From Wocania_A spongiicola (GTDB lineage: Bacteria > Bacteroidota > Bacteroidia > Flavobacteriales > Flavobacteriaceae): a DNA stretch of 64,000 nt. Position 1 is the first letter of the stretch. Every line of letters starts with the position of its first letter. This document shows positions 44,481 to 51,035 of the stretch, piece after piece. The stretch covers positions 372,001 to 436,000 of the forward strand of contig NZ_JAMFLZ010000002.1 of NCBI RefSeq assembly GCF_023502325.1, written 5' to 3'. Position numbers and translations under genes: made by a program. Under the pieces are notes generated by a model, which saw nothing but the letters and a program-made list of their open reading frames with translations, ran no database searches and had not been told where the DNA came from.

Positions 44481-45890
44481 TTACAATGTTGACGGACAAA
44501 CAAAATTTGTCATTGGTAAGTCGGTCTTTTTAAGCGCCCCAAAACCACCAGCAACATCTATTACATCAAAGCCTCTAGCTTTTAAAATGGAGGCAGCTAT
44601 AACTGATCTATAACCACCAGCACAATGTAAATAGTAAATTTTTTTATTATCAATAGAACTCATGTTATCATTAATATAGTCTAGCGCAAAGTGATGCACA
44701 TTTGTACCTTCAATATGTTCAGACTTATATTCTCCATCTTTTCTAACATCAAGAGTTTCTACATTATTATTTTTAAATCTATTAGAAAATTCATCAGCAG
44801 TTATAGATTCTATAGTTTCAATATCTTTTCCTGCAGCTTTCCACGCATCAATACCGCCTTTTAAATAACCTAATGTGTTATCATAACCAACACGAGATAA
44901 TCGAGTTACAGTTTCTTTTTCTTTACCTTCCGGGGTAATTAACAAAATAGGTTGTTTTAAATCGGTAATTAAAGCACCTACCCAAGGTGCAAATCCACCA
45001 TGGATACCAATAGATATAGAGTTAGGTATATAACCTTTAACAAAATCTTTTTCGTTTCTAACATCAAGAACTAAAGCATCTTCTTGGTTTGCGACAGCTT
45101 CAAATTCCTCAGGGCTTAATGCAACATCACCTTTTTTAAGAACAGTTTCAAAATCATCATACCCAGACTTATTCATCATTGCATTTTTAGCAAAATATTG
45201 TGGAGGTGGCGCAATACCATCAAGTACTTCTTCTACAAACTCCTCTTTTGTCATATCTGATCTCAAGGCATAGTTGCTTTGCTTTTGTTCGCCTAAAATA
45301 CCAACAGTTTCTTTACTTAAATTTTTTCCACAGGCCGAACCTGCTCCATGCGCTGGATACACAATAACATCATCAGCTAGTGGCATGATTTTGTTTCGTA
45401 AAGAATCGTATAGCATACCAGCTAAATCTTCTTTGGTAAGATCTGATTTTATAGCTAAATCTGGTCGACCAACATCACCTAAAAACAAAGTGTCTCCAGA
45501 AAATATAGCATAATCTTTACCTTTTTCATCAATTAATAAAAAGGTAACTGACTCTAAAGTATGTCCAGGGGTGTGTAAAACTTTAATGGTAACATTACCT
45601 AGTTTGAATTCCTCATTATCAGTTGCTATATGAGCTTTGTAATCAGTTGTGGCACTAGGGCCAAAAATAATGGTAGCCCCTGTTTTTTTAGCTAAATCTA
45701 CATGGCCAGAAACAAAATCAGCATGAAAATGCGTTTCAAAAATATATTTGATTTTTGCATTTTCTTCATTGGCTTTGTCTACATATTGCTGTGTTTCACG
45801 CAACGGGTCAATAATTGCAACTTCGCCATTAGATTCTATATAATATGCACCTTGAGCTAAACAGCCTGTATAAATTTGTTCTATCTTCAT
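44481..45890 (-). CDS. MBL-fold persulfide dioxygenase-like protein fused to two rhodanese domains
   Basis: A 469-residue protein. The N-terminal metallo-beta-lactamase domain (about 1-235) has ETHFHADFVSGH, HTPGHTLESV, FSGDTLFLGDVGRPDL and YPAHGAGSACG, as in ETHE1-type persulfide dioxygenases, which oxidise glutathione persulfide to sulfite. Rhodanese domain 1 (about 265-360) lacks the catalytic Cys (LLITPEGKEKE), whereas domain 2 (about 370-465) keeps it (YYLHCAGGYRS). Fusion and context (YeeE/YedE and TauE transporters) point to cytoplasmic oxidation of sulfane sulfur. It has its own promoter with a Crp/Fnr-type site. The ATG at 45890 is typical (MKIEQIYTGCLAQGAYYIES). Confidence 0.92.
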   Translation of the reverse strand: MKIEQIYTGCLAQGAYYIESNGEVAIIDPLRETQQYVDKANEENAKIKYIFETHFHADFVSGHVDLAKKTGATIIFGPSATTDYKAHIATDNEEFKLGNVTIKVLHTPGHTLESVTFLLIDEKGKDYAIFSGDTLFLGDVGRPDLAIKSDLTKEDLAGMLYDSLRNKIMPLADDVIVYPAHGAGSACGKNLSKETVGILGEQKQSNYALRSDMTKEEFVEEVLDGIAPPPQYFAKNAMMNKSGYDDFETVLKKGDVALSPEEFEAVANQEDALVLDVRNEKDFVKGYIPNSISIGIHGGFAPWVGALITDLKQPILLITPEGKEKETVTRLSRVGYDNTLGYLKGGIDAWKAAGKDIETIESITADEFSNRFKNNNVETLDVRKDGEYKSEHIEGTNVHHFALDYINDNMSSIDNKKIYYLHCAGGYRSVIAASILKARGFDVIDVAGGFGALKKTDLPMTNFVCPSTL

Positions 45891-45947
45891 TTTATAAACT
45901 TATTTTCATATCCGCATAGCGGAAAATATTTCAATATATAAATCATT

Positions 45948-45992
45948 CAAAAATATGAAACCTAAATGGTTTCGTTTGTGACTTTTGTCACA
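45948..45992 (-). promoter_or_regulatory. Promoter with Crp/Fnr-type site upstream of the MBL-rhodanese gene
   Basis: A perfect palindrome TGTGACTTTTGTCACA lies at 45977-45992 and a -7 box (TATTTTTG on the minus strand) at 45948-45955. The predicted start point is near 45942, so the palindrome is centred about 42 bp upstream, the classic position for class II Crp/Fnr activation. A second inverted repeat GAAACC/GGTTTC lies between them. A related palindrome occurs upstream of the YeeE genes (47809-47822). Confidence 0.7.
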
Positions 45993-45997
45993 TTATA

Positions 45998-46789
45998 CTA
46001 ATTTGTTTCCTTATAAATTATATATATGGCCATAATTAATGTGAAAAAACCAAAGCTTTTTTTTAGCTTTTTACCACTTATGAATTTTGAAAGAAATACA
46101 CCTAATATAATTCCCAAAATGGAAATTAAAGTAAAAATTAGTAGAAAGCCCCATTCTATTTCGATGGTTTGAATATCGCCAGTAAAACCAATTAATGAAT
46201 TAATAGTAACAATAATTAATGAAGTTCCTACTGCCTTTTTCATAGGGATATTTGCCCAAAGTACGAGTGCAGGTACATATAAAAATCCTCCTCCAGCACC
46301 TATTATTCCTGTAATTGTTCCTATTATTAACCCTTGAATAAATGTTTTGTAGTAAGCTTGTTTTTCTGAAACTTCGTTTGTTTCTTTTTTGTTTTTAATC
46401 ATAGAAACAGAAGCTAAAAGCATAATTATGGCAAAAAATACCATAATACCCATTTCTTTTGTTAAAGTGAAGCTTTCAAAGCTTAAAAGAGTATCAGGAA
46501 TTCCTGGGACTAAATATCTGCGTGATAAGTAAACTGCTATAAATGAAGGGAAAGAAAAAGCTAACCCGGTTTTAAAATCTACTAGACCTTTTCTGTATTT
46601 TTGATATGTTCCCACCATAGATGTGGTACCAACCACAAATAGCGAATATGCCGTAGCAATAATTGGATTGTACCCTAGTAAGTAAACCAATAATGGAACA
46701 GTAAGAATTGAACCACCACCACCAATAAGCCCTAAAACTAGACCAACTATTAAAGCGCCAATGTATCCTAAGAGTTGTGTGGTATCCAT
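45998..46789 (-). CDS. TauE/SafE family sulfite exporter-like permease
   Basis: A 263-residue inner-membrane protein with about eight helices in two similar halves. The family motif GLIGGGGSILTVPLLVYLLG opens the first half and GIIGAGGGFLYVPALVLWA the second. TauE/SafE proteins move sulfite, sulfonates or related anions. Here export of sulfite formed by the persulfide dioxygenase-like neighbour is plausible. Its ATG directly follows the stop codon of the YeeE-type gene upstream. A separate promoter for the MBL gene lies after its stop. Confidence 0.92.
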   Translation of the reverse strand: MDTTQLLGYIGALIVGLVLGLIGGGGSILTVPLLVYLLGYNPIIATAYSLFVVGTTSMVGTYQKYRKGLVDFKTGLAFSFPSFIAVYLSRRYLVPGIPDTLLSFESFTLTKEMGIMVFFAIIMLLASVSMIKNKKETNEVSEKQAYYKTFIQGLIIGTITGIIGAGGGFLYVPALVLWANIPMKKAVGTSLIIVTINSLIGFTGDIQTIEIEWGFLLIFTLISILGIILGVFLSKFISGKKLKKSFGFFTLIMAIYIIYKETN

Positions 46790-47203
46790 TTAGTGTGGTA
46801 GTTTGTCTTTTAAAACACCATAAATGAATGTACCTAATAAGGCAGCAGCAATTACAATAAGCATGCTTAACACGCCAGTACCTAATAAAATGTACATAGG
46901 CCCAGGGCAAGCACCAATGAGTGCCCAACCACACCCAAAAATGATTCCACCAACAATATATCTAATAAGTCCACGATCTTTTTTTGGAACAAAAATATCT
47001 GCGCCTTTAATACTTTTTATATAACCTTTTTTTGAAATTTGTAAAAACAGAACGCCAGTAGCTATTGCTGTACCAATAATACCATACATGTGGAAGGACT
47101 GGAAACGAAACATTTCGTATATGCGATACCAAGAAACGGCCTCAGATTTAACTAAGATAATTCCAAAAAAGATGCCAACGAGTAAAAATTTTAAATATTT
47201 CAT
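46790..47203 (-). CDS. YeeE/YedE-type half transporter, subunit 2 (DUF6691-like)
   Basis: A 137-residue membrane protein with four helices and the YeeE/YedE signature YIVGGIIFGCGWALIGACPGPMY (conserved Cys in GCGW and GACPG). YeeE-type proteins import thiosulfate or other sulfur compounds, using such Cys residues as relay. This short form works with the companion gene directly upstream, with which it overlaps by one base (TAATG). Expected in the inner membrane. Confidence 0.92.
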   Translation of the reverse strand: MKYLKFLLVGIFFGIILVKSEAVSWYRIYEMFRFQSFHMYGIIGTAIATGVLFLQISKKGYIKSIKGADIFVPKKDRGLIRYIVGGIIFGCGWALIGACPGPMYILLGTGVLSMLIVIAAALLGTFIYGVLKDKLPH

Positions 47204-47760
47204 TAGTTAAAAATTAAAGGTAAAAGAAGGTTAGTCATAATTAATCCGCCTATAAAAAAGCCTATAACAGCAATTAAAGATGGTTTTTGTAAACTACTTA
47301 ATCCAGTAATGGCATGACCAGAAGTACAACCACCAGCATATCTTGTTCCAAACCCAACAAGTAAACCTCCAATAATTAATAAGATTAAGCTTTTTGAGTT
47401 TAGGGTTTCTAAATCAAATATCTCGTTAGGTACTAATGTTGCACCAGTATCTTTAAATCCCATTTGCTGTAATTCAGAAATGGTTTCTGGATTTAAATTA
47501 GTAATGGCATCGTTTGACAAATACTGAGTAGCAATAAAACCACCAATTATAGCGCCTAGTACTACAATTAAATTCCAAACTTGTTCTTTCCAATTAAACT
47601 TAAAAAAATCTGAAAATTTACCACCACCGCCTATGGCGCACATAGTTCTTAGATTTGATGACATGCCAAATGTTTTACCAAAATAGAGTAATAATGCCAT
47701 AACTAAGGCTATTAGTGGGCCCGTTATGTACCAAGGCCAAGGGTTTAAAACGTATTCCAT
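47203..47760 (-). CDS. YeeE/YedE-type half transporter, subunit 1
   Basis: A 185-residue membrane protein with about five helices. The signature GGLLVGFGTRYAGGCTSGHAITGLSSLQ contains the conserved Cys, and a second Cys is in NLRTMCAIGGGGKFSDFF. Together with the next gene it should form one YeeE-like sulfur-compound transporter split over two chains. It is the first gene of the operon after the Crp/Fnr gene and is preceded by a -7 box and a Crp/Fnr-like palindrome. Confidence 0.92.
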   Translation of the reverse strand: MEYVLNPWPWYITGPLIALVMALLLYFGKTFGMSSNLRTMCAIGGGGKFSDFFKFNWKEQVWNLIVVLGAIIGGFIATQYLSNDAITNLNPETISELQQMGFKDTGATLVPNEIFDLETLNSKSLILLIIGGLLVGFGTRYAGGCTSGHAITGLSSLQKPSLIAVIGFFIGGLIMTNLLLPLIFN

Positions 47761-47778
47761 AAATGTGATTTAAAAGCA

Positions 47779-47822
47779 CAAAGATAAATTTATGTTTTAC
47801 TTAAGTTTGTAATAAATGTTAC
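47779..47822 (-). promoter_or_regulatory. Promoter with Crp/Fnr-like site upstream of the YeeE operon
   Basis: The -7 box TATCTTTG (minus strand) is at 47779-47786. An imperfect palindrome GTAATAAATGTTAC at 47809-47822 is centred about 42 bp upstream of the predicted start point. It matches the site at 45977-45992 under the pattern TTGTRAY-N4-GTYAC and sits in the same position relative to the -7 box, so both promoters probably respond to the same regulator. Confidence 0.6.
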
Positions 47823-47830
47823 CTAAAGTT

Positions 47831-48466
47831 TTATAAAACTTCAATTTTATTTCTGCTTAACTTAATTTTTGTCTCGTTTTCTAATTGTTTAAGTAGTCGA
47901 GAAATAACAACACGAGAAGTGTGCAAATCTTCAGCGATATCTTGATGTTTTACTATTATAATTTTGGATTCGTTTAGCTTTACTTTATTTATTAAGTACT
48001 TGTACAAACGCTCATCCATTTTCATGAAGGCAAGATTATCAATGGTTTCAAGCATTTCGTTGAATCGTGTTTGATAGCTTTCTAAAATGAAATTTCTCCA
48101 GCTTTCGTTATTATGAAACCATTTTTGCATTACTGAAACAGGAATCATTACTAAACTTGAATCTTTTTCGGCAACAGCTCTAACCTTACTTTTTGATGTT
48201 CCCATACAGCAAGTAAGCGACATAGTACAGGTTTCACCAGACTCTAAAAAGTAAATGAGTAAATCGTTACCATCATTATCTTCTCTTAAAATCTTAATAC
48301 TACCGCTTAATAATAGCGGAATATAATTTAATGTTTGATTTATATCTATAATAATATCGTGCTTTTCAAATGTTTTAAAAATACCCGAAGCATAGATTTC
48401 TTCAATAAGAGTATCATCTAAAAGGTGACTAAATTTTTGTTGCAATAATTCCTTTGGCATATTCAA
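47831..48466 (-). CDS. Crp/Fnr family transcription regulator
   Basis: A 211-residue regulator. The cyclic-nucleotide-binding-like domain covers about residues 20-135, and the C-terminal winged helix includes the recognition region EDLHTSRVVISRLLKQLENE. A cysteine cluster occurs in the effector domain (SGETCTMSLTCCMG, three Cys), while the Fnr-type N-terminal Cys cluster is absent. Its gene precedes a sulfur-transport and oxidation operon on the same strand, two of whose promoters bear Crp/Fnr-type palindromes. Sensing of sulfide or persulfide through the Cys cluster is inferred, not shown. Confidence 0.9.
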   Translation of the reverse strand: MNMPKELLQQKFSHLLDDTLIEEIYASGIFKTFEKHDIIIDINQTLNYIPLLLSGSIKILREDNDGNDLLIYFLESGETCTMSLTCCMGTSKSKVRAVAEKDSSLVMIPVSVMQKWFHNNESWRNFILESYQTRFNEMLETIDNLAFMKMDERLYKYLINKVKLNESKIIIVKHQDIAEDLHTSRVVISRLLKQLENETKIKLSRNKIEVL

Positions 48467-48496
48467 AAGTAATGAATTTGAAATTTGAAATAAATA

Positions 48497-48529
48497 TTTG
48501 GTAGAGTTTTAATAAAAATACTATATTTG
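48497..48529 (+). promoter_or_regulatory. Promoter of tRNA-Arg
   Basis: TTTG at 48497-48500 and TATATTTG at 48522-48529 (21-bp spacer) match the Bacteroidota consensus. The -7 box ends 14 bp before the mature tRNA. Confidence 0.7.
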
Positions 48530-48543
48530 CAGCCACTTAAAAA

Positions 48544-48617
48544 GGCCACGTGGCGCAACTGAATAGCGCACTTGATTACGGCTCAAGAGGTTGCAGGTTT
48601 GAATCCTGCCGTGGTCA
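48544..48617 (+). tRNA. tRNA-Arg (anticodon ACG)
   Basis: The acceptor stem GGCCACG pairs with CGTGGTC (one G-U). The anticodon arm is CTTGA-TTACGGC-TCAAG with anticodon ACG, and the T arm is TGCAG-GTTTGAAT-CCTGC-like. The discriminator is A and no CCA is encoded. Its last 16 bases plus one following base recur exactly at 48716-48732. Confidence 0.96.
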
Positions 48618-48631
48618 CGAATAAAACAAAG

Positions 48632-48683
48632 AATCCTAGTATTAAATCAAGCATGCTTGAATTTATAATCTAGGATTTTTTTT
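48632..48683 (+). terminator. Terminator after tRNA-Arg
   Basis: AATCCTAG (48632-48639) pairs with CTAGGATT (48670-48677), enclosing a perfect 14-bp palindrome TCAAGCATGCTTGA, and a run of eight T follows. A second small hairpin CAAAGC-GGA-GCTTTG lies directly after it. Confidence 0.8.
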
Positions 48684-48715
48684 GTTTTTCAAAGCGGAGC
48701 TTTGTTAGGATATAC

Positions 48716-48732
48716 AATCCTGCCGTGGTCAC
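48716..48732 (+). repeat. 17-bp direct copy of the tRNA-Arg 3' end (att-like)
   Basis: AATCCTGCCGTGGTCAC is identical to 48602-48618, the T-arm and acceptor end of tRNA-Arg plus one base. The sequence on either side differs, so it is not a second tRNA. Direct repetition of a tRNA 3' end is the usual mark of integrase-mediated insertion; the 97 bp between the copies hold only hairpins and no integrase. A deletion scar of a lost element is the simplest reading. Confidence 0.65.
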
Positions 48733-48762
48733 AGAAATACTTTCAATTAAATTCATTATCCC

Positions 48763-48789
48763 GCAGTTTGTAAGAACTGCTGGTTTTTT
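48763..48789 (+). terminator. Second hairpin terminator downstream of tRNA-Arg
   Basis: GCAGTT (48763-48768) pairs with AACTGC (48775-48780), followed by six T at 48784-48789. It lies just beyond the att-like copy and may be the original terminator of the tRNA gene. The rest of the 363-bp gap between tRNA-Arg and the first kinase shows only the operator described next. Confidence 0.65.
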
Positions 48790-48867
48790 GTTTTCAGTTG
48801 ATTTCAAAACAAATCGCTTAATGTTATCTTTTTGAGAGACTATTGTCTTATAAAAAGATTTTCTGTA

Positions 48868-48953
48868 GTACCTTTTCATACTTTATTAGTACTGCCTCGT
48901 ATAAGTTAAGTACTGCCTCTTATTTAATGCTATGACTCGTTCCTGTATGTTTG
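48868..48953 (+). promoter_or_regulatory. Kinase-operon promoter with 21-bp-spaced direct repeats
   Basis: GTACTGCCTC occurs at 48889 and again at 48910, exactly 21 bp apart, with the extended second copy GTACTGCCTCTTATTT. A weaker copy GTACCTTTTCATAC begins another 21 bp upstream at 48868. The -7 box TATGTTTG starts at 48946, 36 bp after the start of the last repeat, and no -33 TTTG is present. The same arrangement precedes the receiver-like gene (55515) and the giant protein gene (56004), pointing to one activator. Confidence 0.7.
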
Positions 48954-48980
48954 TTTAGCATAATTTTAAGGTATACTCAT

Positions 48981-51035
48981 ATGGGATTACGAATATTTGA
49001 TTTAAAAACAAAAGTGGTATTTGTGTCTTTGTTTATGCTTCAATATGTTTCCACAGATGCTCAAGAATCTTCAGTAGAGTTAAAGGTCCAAACGTTAAAA
49101 AAAGATATTGCCAAAGCTAAGAACTATGAAAAACTTGAGTTATTAGATAGTTTACATACGCTCGTTTTGGATAAGCCAGAATATCAATATGATTCAATAG
49201 CGAGGAAAGCAATAACTTATGCTATGGAGCTAGACTCTATTAATCTAGCTGGACAATATATGTCTGACCTTGTTTTTTACTACGCAAATAGTTCTGAAAC
49301 ACCAGAAAAAGGTATGCTGCTATTTAAAGAGTTTGAAGAATTAAACTTGAAAATAAAAGACAATATATTGCTAGCTAAATTGTATATGAATGGAGGCGAT
49401 AGTTATTTTTTTTCGGGGGAGCTCAAAGAATCTATATCGCTGTATAATAAGTCAGAAATATGGGCTTTAAAAGCAAAAGATAGTGCGCTATATGCTCGAG
49501 CAAGAACTTATAAAGCTGGAGCTATTGTAGACATGGGTAATTATGCAATTGGATCACAATTACTTTCTGAAGTAGTAAAAATTTTAACAGTTAAAAAAGA
49601 CACTTCGGGTTTACTAATTGCACGAAATACCTTAGCGACACTTTATAGTAAAATGGGTTTTTTTGAAAACGCTAAAAAAGAACGTGATGAAGTTATTGCT
49701 TTATCAGTTTTAGCAAAAGATTATAATAGTCTACAGTCTAATTTACATAATGCTTCAATAGATGCCGATAAAATTGGAGATCAGAAATCACGTATAGCTT
49801 ATCTCAAAGAAGCTTATGCATATGGTTTTAAATCTAACGAAGGCTTCTCTCTTAAGCCTATAATCAGTTATAATCTCTTAAGAGCTTATGCCGATAATGA
49901 TAGTTTGATTAAAGCTAAAACATACTATGAAAATATTCAGAGAACATACGGAACTAGAATTCCAATACCTTATGAAAGCACTTATAGATCTGCTTTAGCA
50001 GATTATTATATTGCAACGCATGATTATAGAAAGGCTTTGCCAGAAGCCCAAAAAGCTTTAAATATGTTCTTGGGTGCTAATTTGGCTGAAGAAGTTTTTG
50101 AGTCCTACAATAGGTTAGCAAAAATATATAAAGAGCGCAATGATTATAAAAATGCTTATACTTACACAACTAAGTATAATCATTATAGAGATTCTGTTAA
50201 TAGCCTAAAAAAAGCAAGAGCACTGTCTTATTATCAAACACTATATGAAACGGAGAAGCGCGATTTTAAAATAGCAGAACAAGCTTCACAAATATCTTTA
50301 TTAGATGCTGAAAATAAGATAAACAAACAATGGATGTTATTTGGAGGTACTGGTTTATTATTATTATTTTTAATCATCTATTTATTACGTTCAAGAAAAT
50401 TTATAGCTTATAAGAAAGAACTACAAGAAAATTTTTCTCAAGATTTGTTACATGAACAAGAAAAAGAGCGTGTTCATTTAGCAAGGGAATTGCATGATAG
50501 TGTAGGTCAAAAATTAATGTTATTATCAAAAACGATTAAAAATACAGTACATACTAATGCAAAGCATTTGGTTGATACAACTTTAGAAGAGATACGTCAA
50601 ATTTCCAGAGGACTGCACCCTTCTAATTTAGAACGCTTAGGATTGACTATGGCCATAAATGCTATGATATATGAAATAAATTCTAATACAGATTTATTTT
50701 TTTCTGAGGATGTAGATAATATTGATGGATTGTTATCTAGAACTTCAGAATTGCACTTTTACAGAATTATTCAAGAAACTTTAAACAATATTGTAAAGCA
50801 TTCAGAAGCTAAAGCTGTAAAAATTAATATTAAAAAAGTATCCGAAACTATCGAGATGTTTATTAGAGATAACGGAAAAGGTTTTAGTTTTGATAAAAAT
50901 CACAGCTATAAGATGAGTTTAGGGATGAAAACCATTGAAGAGCGTGCAAAAATTATCAATACCAATTTGAATATAGAAAGTTATCTAGGAAAAGGCACGG
51001 TAATAACATTAAGTATACCTTTGAAAAATGAATAA
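48981..51035 (+). CDS. TPR sensor histidine kinase 1
   Basis: A 684-residue kinase. A signal-like N-terminus ends near STDAQ, then about 370 residues of TPR-like helical repeats lie in the periplasm, a transmembrane helix (WMLFGGTGLLLLFLIIYLL) follows, then a HisKA_3 domain with LARELHDSVGQK (phospho-His near residue 505) and a HATPase domain with ETLNNIVKHSEAKAV (N box) and DNGKGFSF (G box). The frame extends to 48951, but the -7 box overlaps that start, so the ATG at 48981 is used. It overlaps the next kinase gene by 8 bp. HisKA_3 kinases pair with NarL/LuxR-type regulators such as the one encoded at 54862. Confidence 0.92.
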   Translation: MGLRIFDLKTKVVFVSLFMLQYVSTDAQESSVELKVQTLKKDIAKAKNYEKLELLDSLHTLVLDKPEYQYDSIARKAITYAMELDSINLAGQYMSDLVFYYANSSETPEKGMLLFKEFEELNLKIKDNILLAKLYMNGGDSYFFSGELKESISLYNKSEIWALKAKDSALYARARTYKAGAIVDMGNYAIGSQLLSEVVKILTVKKDTSGLLIARNTLATLYSKMGFFENAKKERDEVIALSVLAKDYNSLQSNLHNASIDADKIGDQKSRIAYLKEAYAYGFKSNEGFSLKPIISYNLLRAYADNDSLIKAKTYYENIQRTYGTRIPIPYESTYRSALADYYIATHDYRKALPEAQKALNMFLGANLAEEVFESYNRLAKIYKERNDYKNAYTYTTKYNHYRDSVNSLKKARALSYYQTLYETEKRDFKIAEQASQISLLDAENKINKQWMLFGGTGLLLLFLIIYLLRSRKFIAYKKELQENFSQDLLHEQEKERVHLARELHDSVGQKLMLLSKTIKNTVHTNAKHLVDTTLEEIRQISRGLHPSNLERLGLTMAINAMIYEINSNTDLFFSEDVDNIDGLLSRTSELHFYRIIQETLNNIVKHSEAKAVKINIKKVSETIEMFIRDNGKGFSFDKNHSYKMSLGMKTIEERAKIINTNLNIESYLGKGTVITLSIPLKNE

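Noticed and set aside
46572..46934. 120-residue minus-strand frame overlapping the TauE and YeeE genes
   Set aside because: It is in another frame of two well-recognised transporter genes, and its Trp/Tyr-rich sequence resembles nothing.
48716..48732. Second tRNA or tRNA pseudogene
   Set aside because: Only 17 bases match, with no D or anticodon arm upstream; an att-like copy is more likely.
48670..48879. 69-residue minus-strand reading frame between tRNA-Arg and the kinase operon
   Set aside because: It runs through the tRNA copy and two hairpins, has a basic, unrecognisable sequence and no promoter, so it is taken as chance.
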